A stretch of DNA of 64,000 nt from Actinophytocola sp035634895. Lineage in GTDB: Bacteria; Actinomycetota; Actinomycetes; Mycobacteriales; Pseudonocardiaceae. Both the position numbers and the translations under genes were made by a program. Below the pieces are notes generated by a model, which was given only the letters and a program-made list of their open reading frames with translations, did not search any database and was not told the DNA's origin. The stretch spans positions 41,322-105,321 of the forward strand of contig NZ_DASQCC010000124.1 in NCBI RefSeq assembly GCF_035634895.1, read 5' to 3'. Positions 25,818-34,932 of this stretch are shown here, in pieces. Each line of letters opens with the position of its first letter. The first letter of the stretch is position 1.

Positions 25818-28150
25818 GTGCCCTGGTGTCCTTCCGGGGTGTCGAATGCGTTCAGGAACTTGTCGCGGAAGGCGTCCATGCCCCACACCGGCGCGGACGG
25901 GCTCGGGTTGAGGCCGTCCTGCCAGCCCCAGCTGTCGACGCTGTCGAGCACCGCGGGGTCGCCGGCCACGATGGAGACCGGCACGTCGTGGTCGCGGGTG
26001 TCACCGGAGACCGACGGGCCGGGCTGGTGGTCGCCGAGAAACACCATCACCGTGTCCTTGTCGCCGTAGGTGGTCATGTACGAGATCAGCGTGTCGAGCG
26101 AGTACCGGATGGACTCGGCGTACGCGGCGCGGACGTTCGCCGCGTCCGACCAGACCTCGGCCTGGGTCTTGCCCTGTGCCGGCATCGGCCCGTAGACCGA
26201 GCCGTCGCCGACGGTGTTCCAGTCGATCATACGGGGCAGGTGCGTCCACGGGATGTGGCTCGACACGAGGTCGATCTCCGCCATGACCGGCTTGCGGTCC
26301 TTCGCGGCGAGCTCGTGGTGGTAGAGCGCGGACATCGTGTACTGGTCGGGCATCTTGGCGTAGGCGAAGTGCGGTCCCGCGTAGCCGACGTTGTCGCGGT
26401 TGTACGCGTGGTCGTAGCCGAAGAACCGGGCCTCGGGCCAGTCCCGGACGATCGAGGGCGCGACGCCGACGGTGCGCCAGCCGGCCCGCCTGAACGCGCC
26501 CGTGAGCGTCAGCCTGTCGGTGTCCACGAGGGAGTCGTAGCGCGGCTGGCTGTCGACCCAGAGTCCGGACTGGACGGACGCGTGCGCGAGCCAGCTGATG
26601 CCGCCGAACGTGGACGAGGTCATGAACGCGCTGCGTGCCGCGAACCCCTTGGCCTTCAGCGCGTCGGTGCCCTCGTCGAGGACCTTGTCGACGCTGGGCG
26701 CCATGTCGGAGCCCTCGACCGCGACCCGGCCGTAGCTCTCGACGAACACGAGGAGCACGTCCTTGCCGCGCAGCCCGTTCAGCAGGTGGTCGCCGGGCGT
26801 GTACTTGAACCTGTCGGTGGCGGCCTCCTGCGCGAACACGTCGGGGTCGACGAGGTCGGCGTGGGCCTGGCGGATGTCGTCGAACACCTCGTTGGCCGCG
26901 GAGTTCGCGGCCAGCGGCTGGCCCATCACGGCGAGTGCCACCCACACGACGGAGAGCGCCGCCACGCCACGGGTGGCGAACGTGCGGCGGCCGACCGCGA
27001 CCTTCGTCAGCCGCAGGACCGCCAGCACCATGGCCACGATCAGCCCGAGCGTGAGCACGGCCGCGCCGACGACGGCGCCGACGGAGGCCAGCGAGCCGGC
27101 CGTGTCCTGGAGGTACTCGACGGCGGGGCGCAGCGCGGACCAGTCGTACACCGGGTGGAACGGCCGTCCGGTGTAGAGCTGGAAGCCGATGTCGAACAGC
27201 TTTGTGAGCGTTAACAGCGCCAGTCCGACGCCGACGAACGTGGCGGCGACCCGCCGCGTCCGGCCCGGGAGCACGAGGACGAGGCCGACGACCATGAGTC
27301 CCTCGATGGGGATGCGCGCGAACGCGGCCGGCGACAGCTCGCTCATGCTCGTGGGCACGAGGAGGGCGAACAGCACCAGGGCGCCGGCGAGCGTGGTGAG
27401 CACGATGCGGCGGCGCGGCGAGGTGTCCGGCCTGGTCTCCGCGGCGACCACGGGCGCCGCCGCGCGGTCGCGGTGCAGGTAGCGCACATCCCGCGCGAAC
27501 GACCAGGTGAGCGCCGACAGCGCGAGGGCCACCAGAATCGTGGCCGGGACCGTGGGGAGCATGATGACGGCCGTGAGCACGATCCCCTGCGCGGCGGCGA
27601 CGGCCTTGCAGGACAGGCGGTCCGGCAGCGGCGCCCGCAGCCACGGCCAGATCTTCCCCGCCGCGACGAACAGGTAACGCATCGCGCCGATCGCCAGCAC
27701 CCACCAGCCGAGGTGGGTGGCGACGAAGGCGCTCAGCACCAGGATGAGGAACGCGTCGACCTCCATGTCGAACCGCGCCCCGAACCTGGAGACGGTGCCG
27801 GTGCGACGGGCGACCTTGCCGTCGATGGCGTCGGTGGCCAGCGCCAGTCCCGCGACGATGACGAGTGGCCACAACGACGCCCGCGAGTTGCCCGGTTCGG
27901 CGACGAGAGCGGTGACCGTGCCCGCGAGCACCGCTCTGGTCAGCGTCACCACGTCGGCCGGCCCGAACCGCGCCGTGCCGTACCGGGGCATGGCCTCCGC
28001 GAGCACCGCCCACCCGGCGATCGCGAACGCCGTGCCCGCGAGCCAGCCTGGCGGCCCGAGGCCGGCGCTGCCGGCCAGGGTCAGCAGCGTGAGGAGACCG
28101 GCCAACGCCAGTGTGGCGATGGTCAGTGTCCGGGTGATCGGTGCGGTCAC
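25814..28150 (-). CDS. CDP-alcohol phosphatidyltransferase fused to an alkaline-phosphatase-superfamily (LtaS/sulfatase-like) domain
   Basis: This is a 778-residue integral membrane protein. The N-terminal half (about 55-225) carries the full CDP-alcohol phosphotransferase motif: D110-G, A114-R, G124, D128 and D132. Further membrane helices lead to an extracellular hydrolase domain (about 460-770). There E471 (FVESYG), the T514/S519 nucleophile region and D707-H708 (GDHQPG) match LtaS/OpgB-type enzymes, which transfer or cleave phosphoglycerol groups. The fusion suggests making a phospholipid-linked product and then transferring its head group. The GTG at 28150 is chosen for GGAGG 5 bp upstream; the frame is open to 28201. 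Confidence 0.88.
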   Translation of the reverse strand: MTAPITRTLTIATLALAGLLTLLTLAGSAGLGPPGWLAGTAFAIAGWAVLAEAMPRYGTARFGPADVVTLTRAVLAGTVTALVAEPGNSRASLWPLVIVAGLALATDAIDGKVARRTGTVSRFGARFDMEVDAFLILVLSAFVATHLGWWVLAIGAMRYLFVAAGKIWPWLRAPLPDRLSCKAVAAAQGIVLTAVIMLPTVPATILVALALSALTWSFARDVRYLHRDRAAAPVVAAETRPDTSPRRRIVLTTLAGALVLFALLVPTSMSELSPAAFARIPIEGLMVVGLVLVLPGRTRRVAATFVGVGLALLTLTKLFDIGFQLYTGRPFHPVYDWSALRPAVEYLQDTAGSLASVGAVVGAAVLTLGLIVAMVLAVLRLTKVAVGRRTFATRGVAALSVVWVALAVMGQPLAANSAANEVFDDIRQAHADLVDPDVFAQEAATDRFKYTPGDHLLNGLRGKDVLLVFVESYGRVAVEGSDMAPSVDKVLDEGTDALKAKGFAARSAFMTSSTFGGISWLAHASVQSGLWVDSQPRYDSLVDTDRLTLTGAFRRAGWRTVGVAPSIVRDWPEARFFGYDHAYNRDNVGYAGPHFAYAKMPDQYTMSALYHHELAAKDRKPVMAEIDLVSSHIPWTHLPRMIDWNTVGDGSVYGPMPAQGKTQAEVWSDAANVRAAYAESIRYSLDTLISYMTTYGDKDTVMVFLGDHQPGPSVSGDTRDHDVPVSIVAGDPAVLDSVDSWGWQDGLNPSPSAPVWGMDAFRDKFLNAFDTPEGHQGT

Positions 28151-28158
28151 GGTCCCTC

Positions 28159-28190
28159 CAAGATCTGTTCCGCCCTCAACAAGATCTGTT
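28159..28190. repeat. Pair of 11-bp direct repeats in the promoter region of a divergent pair
   Basis: CAAGATCTGTT occurs at 28159-28169 and 28180-28190, 21 bp apart, two helical turns. The repeats lie just upstream of the phosphatidyltransferase-fusion gene, one next to its ribosome site, within the 112-bp divergent region 28151-28262. Such spacing is typical of a dimeric regulator. Confidence 0.55.
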
Positions 28191-28262
28191 TCGTTTCTCA
28201 ATACGCATCAAGGGTCGGGATGGTTCTGAACCACGTGACGGCTTGAGGAGTGATAATGGTTG

Positions 28263-29036
28263 ATGAGCGACTTCTCACCCGAGTGGCTGGGCCTACGGGA
28301 ACCAGCGGACGCGGACGCCCGCGCGGACGAGCTGCTGACGACCCTGCGCAGCTCGCTGACCAGCGAGGATCTCCTGGTCCGTGACCTCGGCAGCGGGACG
28401 GGGTCGATGGCCAGATGGCTTTCGCCCCGGCTACCGAACGCACGGAAATGGATACTCACCGATCTCGACCCGGCGTTGCTGGCGGTCGCGACGGCGTCGG
28501 TCCCGGGTGCCACGTCGGACTTACGGGACATTACGACGCTGAGTGCCGCCGAACTGTCGGGAACGTCACTCGTCACCGGCTCGGCGCTGCTGGACCTCCT
28601 GACGACCGAGGAGGTGTCGAACCTGGCGGCGGCGTGCGTGGGGGCGGACTGCCCGGCACTGTTCGCGCTGTCGGTGGAGGGACGCGTCGAGCTGACCCCG
28701 GCCGACCCGCTGGACGAGCCGATGACGGCCGGGTTCAACGCCCACCAGCGCCGAACCGTCGCGGGCCGTGCGTTGCTGGGTCCGTCGGCGGTCCCCGCGA
28801 TGGCGACGGCGTTCACCCGTCTCGGTGCGACGGTCCACAGAAGACCGAGCCCGTGGCACCTCGGCCCGGACCGGCGGCCGCTACTGGCCGAGTGGCTGCG
28901 CGGCTGGGTGTCGGCGGCCTGCGAGCAGGACCCGGACCTCCGTCTCGAAGCGGACGGCTACCTCCGGCGCCGGCTGTCCCAGGAGGACCTGCACGCGACT
29001 GTCCACCACGAGGACCTGCTGGCGATCCCGTACTGA
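28263..29036 (+). CDS. SAM-dependent methyltransferase-like protein
   Basis: This is a 257-residue class I methyltransferase fold. Motif I is VRDLGSGTGSMARWL at about 41-55 and ILTDLDPALL follows as motif II. The C-terminal half carries the specificity region and matches nothing I recognise. It is transcribed divergently from the phosphatidyltransferase-fusion gene with 112 bp between starts. Both TTG 28260 and ATG 28263 follow GAGGAG; the ATG is given. I recall similar methyltransferases with this gene set in Streptomyces. It probably modifies an intermediate of the FAPy-linked pathway. Confidence 0.82.
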   Translation: MSDFSPEWLGLREPADADARADELLTTLRSSLTSEDLLVRDLGSGTGSMARWLSPRLPNARKWILTDLDPALLAVATASVPGATSDLRDITTLSAAELSGTSLVTGSALLDLLTTEEVSNLAAACVGADCPALFALSVEGRVELTPADPLDEPMTAGFNAHQRRTVAGRALLGPSAVPAMATAFTRLGATVHRRPSPWHLGPDRRPLLAEWLRGWVSAACEQDPDLRLEADGYLRRRLSQEDLHATVHHEDLLAIPY

Positions 29037-29156
29037 CTCCACGGCCGTCGTGGTCCGACGGCAGGACGAGCTTCCGGCACGGGATCGAGCGGGGTGACAT
29101 CGCGTCGCCGACCTCGTTCCGCTCGTCCGTTGGTGGCCTGCCACTCGAACGGGCCA

Positions 29157-29193
29157 CGCCGCCGTGCCCACCCCCGGTGCGAGCACGGCGGCG
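29157..29193. terminator. Stem-loop terminator between convergent genes
   Basis: An 11-bp stem (CGCCGCCGTGC with GCACGGCGGCG) and a 15-base loop lie between the methyltransferase and the convergent peroxidase gene. Confidence 0.7.
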
Positions 29194-29199
29194 GGCGTC

Positions 29200-30852
29200 T
29201 CAGTCACCCAGCGGGTTCAACAGATCCGCCTTGCCCTCGAAGGCGAACAGCAGCAGATCCGTCATCCGGAACGTCCTGCGGTCCGGCCCGAGCCGGGGCC
29301 GCCAGGACGGGGACCGCACGATCGAGGTCCGGCTGCCCTCCATGGCCCGGTGGAACACCTCGGCGACGATCCGGCCGCCGACCGTGCCCAGTCGGCCGTC
29401 GTTGAACTCGGCCTCGCGCAGGACATAGAACCACAACGGGGTGTTAGCGCTCACAGCGGCCCGCTGACCGTCGGTCAGCCCGGTCAGCGCGGCGCCCTGG
29501 TTGCCGTCGAGGATCTGCGCCTCGGTCAGCGGTGTGGCGCCGAGCAGTGTGGCCAGCTGCTGCCCGGTGCCGAGCCGGACCATGTTGGCGCGGGTCAGGT
29601 TGCGGAACGCGAGGTTGCGCTGGAGCGGCGGGATCTCGCTGCCACGGCCGCCGAAGGTGCCGGCCGGCAGCTGCGCGAGCGGGTCGACCATGAGCGAGTC
29701 GATCCGCTTGGCGACGTTCCCACCGTTCGCGGGCGCCGCGAGGTCCGGCCGCCCGGCCTCGGTGAAGTCGTAGAGGCGGCGGAAGTCGACGATCCAGTTG
29801 GTGGGCAACGTGTCCACGGTGCCGGAGTCCGGGTCGTCGAGCTCCGACAGGCCGGCGCCGGGCTGGAAGTTGCCGGACACGCCGGTGAACGTGAACAGCT
29901 GCAGCAGCGTGGCGAGTCCGGCGGGGCCGGTGGTGTTGAAGACGCGGTTCCACTGGTAGGCGCCACGCACCATGCTGTGCCCCAACCGGTACGCCGCGAC
30001 GGAGAACTCGATCGGCATCGTCGGCGGCTGCCCGGAGTGCCCGTGCCCACGACCGGTCGCCTCGAAGAACCGGCGGCCGTGCGCGAACACGTCGGTGACG
30101 ATCGCGGGATCGACGACGCGGGGCAGGAAGTCGGTGCGGAGCATCCACTGGTAGTGGCGGACGACCTCGTCGCGGGTGACGGCGAACAGGCGCTGCCCGG
30201 TGAGCCCGGTGAGCGCCAGCTCGGCCGCCAGCCGGTTGTGGAAGCGGATGAACGCGAGGTGTGTCTGGGCGACCGCGAGGTTCTCGTCGTTGCGCGGGTC
30301 GGGGATGAGCGGCCTGCGGCGGTCCGCATGCGTGCCGGCGGTGCCGCCGGCACGGGGCAGGTCGAACCCTTCGAGCTCGACGTTCACCCGGTCGTCGGGG
30401 AAGGTCGCCGCCGAGGTGCGGCCGACCTTCAGCTGCACACCGTCGCGCTGGTAGAAGATCCGGTCGTGGCGGTCGGTGGGGCCGCGGCCGTAGACGGAGT
30501 CCAGGTCGAGCGCCGGCGAGCGCCCCTGGAGCAGCTCGTCCAGGGTGACGTCCTCGCCGAGTTGCGCGTCCGTGCGGTCCATGGTCAGGTCGTGGTCGAC
30601 GAACTGGCCCAGATAGGTGAACCCCGCCGGTACGGACGCGTCCGCCTGGATGCCGGTCACGGTGATGGCCTCGGCGAGCGCGGTCCGGGTGGCCTCGTCG
30701 ACGAGCGGCCCCTCGGGTCCCAGCCGCGAGAACCGGAACCGCCGCAGCTCCTCGCCGGCGAGCGGCGCCCGCGTGCTGGGCCGACCGTCGCGGTCGAACT
30801 CGAGCACCCCCTCGCCGACGACGAAGAAGCTGTCACGTGCGTGTCTGGTCAT
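29200..30852 (-). CDS. Animal-type haem peroxidase family protein
   Basis: This is a 550-residue protein of the peroxidase-cyclooxygenase superfamily. The distal histidine is H87 in YLGQFVDHDLT and the proximal one is H292 in AAYRLGHSMVRG. The calcium-binding and mid-domain helices (LAFIRFHNRLAAEL) are also recognisable. There is no signal peptide. Bacterial members oxidise halides or small organics with hydrogen peroxide; the physiological substrate here is unknown. The ATG at 30852 follows GGGGGA; the open frame upstream begins with a TTG but has no similarity. It is transcribed away from the SARP regulator gene with 212 bp between them. Confidence 0.88.
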   Translation of the reverse strand: MTRHARDSFFVVGEGVLEFDRDGRPSTRAPLAGEELRRFRFSRLGPEGPLVDEATRTALAEAITVTGIQADASVPAGFTYLGQFVDHDLTMDRTDAQLGEDVTLDELLQGRSPALDLDSVYGRGPTDRHDRIFYQRDGVQLKVGRTSAATFPDDRVNVELEGFDLPRAGGTAGTHADRRRPLIPDPRNDENLAVAQTHLAFIRFHNRLAAELALTGLTGQRLFAVTRDEVVRHYQWMLRTDFLPRVVDPAIVTDVFAHGRRFFEATGRGHGHSGQPPTMPIEFSVAAYRLGHSMVRGAYQWNRVFNTTGPAGLATLLQLFTFTGVSGNFQPGAGLSELDDPDSGTVDTLPTNWIVDFRRLYDFTEAGRPDLAAPANGGNVAKRIDSLMVDPLAQLPAGTFGGRGSEIPPLQRNLAFRNLTRANMVRLGTGQQLATLLGATPLTEAQILDGNQGAALTGLTDGQRAAVSANTPLWFYVLREAEFNDGRLGTVGGRIVAEVFHRAMEGSRTSIVRSPSWRPRLGPDRRTFRMTDLLLFAFEGKADLLNPLGD

Positions 30853-31064
30853 GTCTTTCCCCCATACCCGAGCCGGCTCCCCAGCCGGCTTCGGGAGCAA
30901 GAGAGTCACGGGAAATGCGTGAGATACACCAAAGGGCTGAAGAACACAGACCGAACGGATGCCTGAACGTGCCCACAGGTACGCCCTTTCGGGCAAACGG
31001 CGACCTCACCCCCGCCGCGGTACTGGGCGGAGGCTTCTCGCATGCCTACGGCAAAATCGTCAGC

Positions 31065-34000
31065 GTGCGGATCGGGATGCTTGGACCTTTCGAGGTCCAC
31101 ACGGACGACGGCGTCGCGGCGGACGTGCCCGGTGCCCGCCTGCGGGCGTTGTTGATCGCCCTCGCACTCGAACCCGGCCGGGTGGTCCAGAAGGCGACGC
31201 TGGTCGACTGGATCTGGGGTGAGCACCCGCCGGCCGACGCCGCGAACGCCTTGCAGCGCTTGGCTTCCCGGCTGCGCCGGGCGCTACCGGACGGGGTGGT
31301 CGACGGACAGGCGGGCGGCTACCGGCTGACGGCGGACCCCGACTCCGTCGACGCCGTCCGGTTCGAGCGCCTTGTCGGCAGGGCGCGTGAGGGCGACGAC
31401 CAGCAGCGCGTGCGGCTCCTGCGGGAGGCCCTCGGCCTGTGGCGCGGGGCGGCGATGCAGGACGTCGGTCTGCAGGACAGCGGGGCGTTCGACGCGGCAC
31501 TCACCCGGTTGGCGGGGCTGCGCCTCGCCGCGCTGGAGGATCGGTTCGAGGCCGAGATCCGGCTCGGTCACGGCGCCGCGCTCGTCGCGGAGCTGACCGA
31601 CCTGGTCGCCGCGCATCCCGTGCGGGAGCGGCTCGTCGCCGCGCTGATGCGTGCCCTCGGCGCGGCCGGTCAGAGCACCGAGGCGCTGCGTGTGTACGAG
31701 CGCACGAGGGAGGCCCTGGCGGACGCGCTGGGCGCCGACCCGTCCCCGGAGCTGGCCGAGCTGCACGTGGCGCTGCTGCGGGGTGAGATGGGCAGGCGCG
31801 ACGAGCGCCGGACGACCAACCTGCGTGCCGAGCTGACCAGCTACCTCGGCAAGGACGCCGATGTGGCCGCCGTGCGCGGGCTCGTCGCCGACCACCGGCT
31901 CACCACCCTGATCGGGCCGGGTGGCTCGGGGAAGACCAGGCTGGCCACGGAGACCGCGCGCACGTTGCTCGGTGACCTGCCGGACGGGGCCTGGCTGGTG
32001 GAGCTCGCGGCGATCGGCGCGGACGACGACGTGGCGCAGGCGACGCTCGCCGCGCTCGGCCAGCGGGACGCGCTGCTCGGCGGCGCGTCGGACGCGGAGC
32101 CGACCGACCGGCTGATCGCCGCGGTCCGCGAGCGGGAGGCGCTGCTGATCCTGGACAACTGCGAGCACGTGATCGAGTCGGCCGCGGCGTTCGCCCATCG
32201 GGTGCTGGGGGAGTGCCGGCGGCTGCGGATCCTCGCGACGAGCAGGGAACCGCTCGGCATCACCGGTGAGACGCTGTGGCAGGTCATGCCGCTGGCCCTG
32301 CCGGCGCGGGACGCCGCGCCCGGCGAGGTCGAGTCCTCGCCCGCCGTCCTGCTGCTGCGTGACCGGGCGGGCGCGGTGCGCAAGGACCTCACGACCGACG
32401 CCGCCACGCTGTCGACCATGGCGCGTGTCTGCCGGGCGGTGGACGGGATGCCGCTGGCGATCGAGCTCGCCGCGGCCCGGTTGCGCACCATGACCCTCGA
32501 CCAGCTCGCGAACCGGCTCGACGACCTGTTCCGCCTGCTGACCGGCGGCAGCCGTACCGCGCTGCCGCGGCACCGGACGTTGCGCGCGGTGGTCGACTGG
32601 AGCTGGGAGCTGCTCACCGACGCCGAACGGACGGTCCTGCGCAGGCTCTCGGTGTTCTCCGGCGGTGCGAGCCTGGACGCGGCCGAGCGGGTCTGCTCGG
32701 GCGACGGGGTCGAGGCGGGGCAGGTGCTCGAGGTGCTGACCGCGCTGACCGAGAAGTCGCTGGTGGTCGCCACGGGCGAGGGGGCGCCGCGCTACCGGAT
32801 GCTCGGCACCATCAAGGAGTACGCCGCCCAGCGGCTCGCCGAGGCGGGGGAGTCGGAGCTGGCGCGCCACGCGCACCTCGCGTACTTCACCGAGCTCGTC
32901 GAGGCCGCGGAGCCGCACATCCGCCGCGCCGAGCAGCTGGAGTGGCTGGCCACGGTTGCGGCCGAGCACGACAACATCAGTGCCGCGATGCGCGGTGCGC
33001 TCGCGGCGGCGGAGGCGCAGGGCGCGATGCGGCTCGGCGCGTCCGCGGCGTGGTACTGGTGGCTCGGCGGGCACAAGACCGAGGGCGCCGAGCTGATCAT
33101 GGCGGCCACGGCCGTGCCCGGCGAGGTGGCCGACGAGCTCCGGGTCCTGGTGTACGTGTTCGTCGTGTCGTTCCTGACCTCCGGACTGGGTGACCAGTAC
33201 CAGGTGCGGGAGTGGATCAACGAGGCCTACGAGATCAGCCGGCGGGTTCGCAGCGGCCATCCCGTGATGCGGTTCATCGGCGCGCTGGAACGCCTGCTGC
33301 ACGGGCCGGACGCGATCCTCACCGCGTACGAGCCGCTGCTCACCGACGAGGATCCCTGGGTACGCGCCGTTGCCCGCCTGCAGGTCGGCAAGATGCGGAT
33401 CGTCCTCGGCGACGGCGGGCGGGACGCGGACGCGTACCTCGAGACGGCGCTCGCCGAGTTTCGCGCGATCGGCGAGCGGTGGGGGATGTCGTTCGCCCTG
33501 ACCGAGCTGGCCGACCGGATCGCGACGCGCGGCGAGTTCGTCGCCGCGTGCGAGCACTACGAGCGGGCGATCGCGGTCGTCACCGAGATCGGCGTCGTCG
33601 AGGACGTCGTGACGATGCGGTCACGGCAGGCCCAGCTGTACTGGCTGGCGGGCGACGAGGCGTCGAGCGCGGCCGCCATGGCGGCCGCGCAGGGAGCCGC
33701 GGCGCGGGTCGCCTGGCCGATCGCGCTCGCGCGGCTGGCGATGGCGAAGGCGGAGCTCGCGCACTGGAGGGGCGACGTCCGGGAGGCCTCCCGCCAGCTC
33801 GGCGTCGCGACGACCACGCTGGACGGCGACGCCGCCGAGCGGGCGAACTACCTTCCGCTGGTACAGAATCTGCTCGGCTACCTCGCCGAGGATCTCGCCG
33901 AGGCCCGCGAACACCGTGTCGCGGCCTACCAGGCGATGCCCCAGGACGGGAACGCCCTCATGACCGCGCACATCCTCGTCGGGATCGCGGACCTCGCGCT

Positions 34001-34205
34001 GCGTCAGGAACAGTTCGAGCAGGCCGCGCGGCTGCTCGCGGCCAGCACGTCCGTGCTCGGCCTGTCGAACCGTGCGCAGCCGGACGTGGCCCGGATCGAG
34101 CTGGCCGCACGGCGCCGCCTCGGTGACCCGAGGTTCACCGAGGCGACGCTGGAGGGGGCGCGGGCGAGCTGGCGCGAGCTGGCCGCGGTCACGCTCGCTT
34201 GTTGA
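31065..34205 (+). CDS. SARP/AfsR-type transcriptional regulator with BTAD, NB-ARC-like and TPR domains
   Basis: This is a 1046-residue regulator. An OmpR-type winged helix (1-90) is followed by a bacterial transcriptional activator domain (about 95-240). A STAND ATPase comes next, with Walker A GPGGSGKT at 284-291, LILDNCEHV as Walker B and GMPLAIELAAARL. A long helical TPR-like C-terminus completes it. AfsR-type regulators activate secondary-metabolism or developmental genes. The GTG at 31065 begins the conserved winged helix; no strong ribosome site precedes it, so the message may be nearly leaderless. The 3' end overlaps the convergent permease gene by 17 bp. Confidence 0.92.
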   Translation: MRIGMLGPFEVHTDDGVAADVPGARLRALLIALALEPGRVVQKATLVDWIWGEHPPADAANALQRLASRLRRALPDGVVDGQAGGYRLTADPDSVDAVRFERLVGRAREGDDQQRVRLLREALGLWRGAAMQDVGLQDSGAFDAALTRLAGLRLAALEDRFEAEIRLGHGAALVAELTDLVAAHPVRERLVAALMRALGAAGQSTEALRVYERTREALADALGADPSPELAELHVALLRGEMGRRDERRTTNLRAELTSYLGKDADVAAVRGLVADHRLTTLIGPGGSGKTRLATETARTLLGDLPDGAWLVELAAIGADDDVAQATLAALGQRDALLGGASDAEPTDRLIAAVREREALLILDNCEHVIESAAAFAHRVLGECRRLRILATSREPLGITGETLWQVMPLALPARDAAPGEVESSPAVLLLRDRAGAVRKDLTTDAATLSTMARVCRAVDGMPLAIELAAARLRTMTLDQLANRLDDLFRLLTGGSRTALPRHRTLRAVVDWSWELLTDAERTVLRRLSVFSGGASLDAAERVCSGDGVEAGQVLEVLTALTEKSLVVATGEGAPRYRMLGTIKEYAAQRLAEAGESELARHAHLAYFTELVEAAEPHIRRAEQLEWLATVAAEHDNISAAMRGALAAAEAQGAMRLGASAAWYWWLGGHKTEGAELIMAATAVPGEVADELRVLVYVFVVSFLTSGLGDQYQVREWINEAYEISRRVRSGHPVMRFIGALERLLHGPDAILTAYEPLLTDEDPWVRAVARLQVGKMRIVLGDGGRDADAYLETALAEFRAIGERWGMSFALTELADRIATRGEFVAACEHYERAIAVVTEIGVVEDVVTMRSRQAQLYWLAGDEASSAAAMAAAQGAAARVAWPIALARLAMAKAELAHWRGDVREASRQLGVATTTLDGDAAERANYLPLVQNLLGYLAEDLAEAREHRVAAYQAMPQDGNALMTAHILVGIADLALRQEQFEQAARLLAASTSVLGLSNRAQPDVARIELAARRRLGDPRFTEATLEGARASWRELAAVTLAC

Positions 34206-34932
34206 ACCTCGCCCGTGCCCACACGTAGCCGACGACGGCGATCCCGGCGGACCAGGAGACCGCGGCGATCGTGTGGCCGTTCGACGGTGTGCCGTTAAGG
34301 AACCCGCGCACGCTCTCGATGATCGGCGTGAAGGGTTGGTACTCCGCGAACTCCCGGACTCCGGGACCCATCTTGTCCGCCGGCACGATCGCGCTGCTGA
34401 AGAACGGCAGCATGATCAGCGGCACGGTGGAGAACCCCGCCGACTCCAACGTCTTCGCGGCCAGGCCCAGGGCGATGGTGAGCCAGCTGACCGCGAAGAT
34501 CGCCAGCAGGAGGACGCCGATCACGGCGAGCCACTGGCCGAAGGTCGCGTTCGGGCTGAACCCCATCAGGAAGGCCACGCCGAGGACGGCCGCCAGCGCC
34601 ACCACGGTGCGCAGCATCGTGGAGACGACGTGACCGGTCAGCACGGCGCCGCGGGAGACGTCCATGACCTTGAACCGGTTGATGATCCCCTTCGCCATGT
34701 CACTGCTCACGGCCATCGCGGTGGCACTCAACCCGTAGGAGATGGTCATCATGATCATGCCCGGTGTCGCGTAGTCGACGTACGCGTCGCCGACGCTGAA
34801 GGCGCCGCCGAGCATGTACACGAACATGAACATCATCAGGACCGGCATCAGGATCGCGTTGAACAGCGCGACCGGGTTGCGGACGGTGTGCTTGAGGTTG
34901 CGGCGCAACATGATCGCCGAGTCGGTGTTCAT
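34189..34932 (-). CDS. ABC-2 type exporter permease (DrrB-like)
   Basis: This is a 247-residue six-helix ABC-2 permease. The conserved MLPFFSSAIVPADKMGPGVREFAEYQPFTP region near residues 170-200 is typical of DrrB-type daunorubicin and other drug exporters. Its ATG overlaps the stop of the ATPase gene upstream (ATGA at 34929-34932), so the pair forms one unit. Proximity to a SARP regulator suggests control of export of a small molecule, but no biosynthetic assembly line is present in the window. Confidence 0.9.
   Translation of the reverse strand: MNTDSAIMLRRNLKHTVRNPVALFNAILMPVLMMFMFVYMLGGAFSVGDAYVDYATPGMIMMTISYGLSATAMAVSSDMAKGIINRFKVMDVSRGAVLTGHVVSTMLRTVVALAAVLGVAFLMGFSPNATFGQWLAVIGVLLLAIFAVSWLTIALGLAAKTLESAGFSTVPLIMLPFFSSAIVPADKMGPGVREFAEYQPFTPIIESVRGFLNGTPSNGHTIAAVSWSAGIAVVGYVWARARFNKRA

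Noticed and set aside
25667..27214. A 515-codon plus-strand frame
   Set aside because: Antisense to the phosphatidyltransferase fusion gene, whose motifs are complete on the other strand.
29164..30966. A 600-codon plus-strand frame
   Set aside because: Antisense to the haem peroxidase gene, which has both haem histidines in place.
31284..33557. A 757-codon minus-strand frame
   Set aside because: Antisense to the SARP regulator, rich in Arg, Gln and His, no domain.
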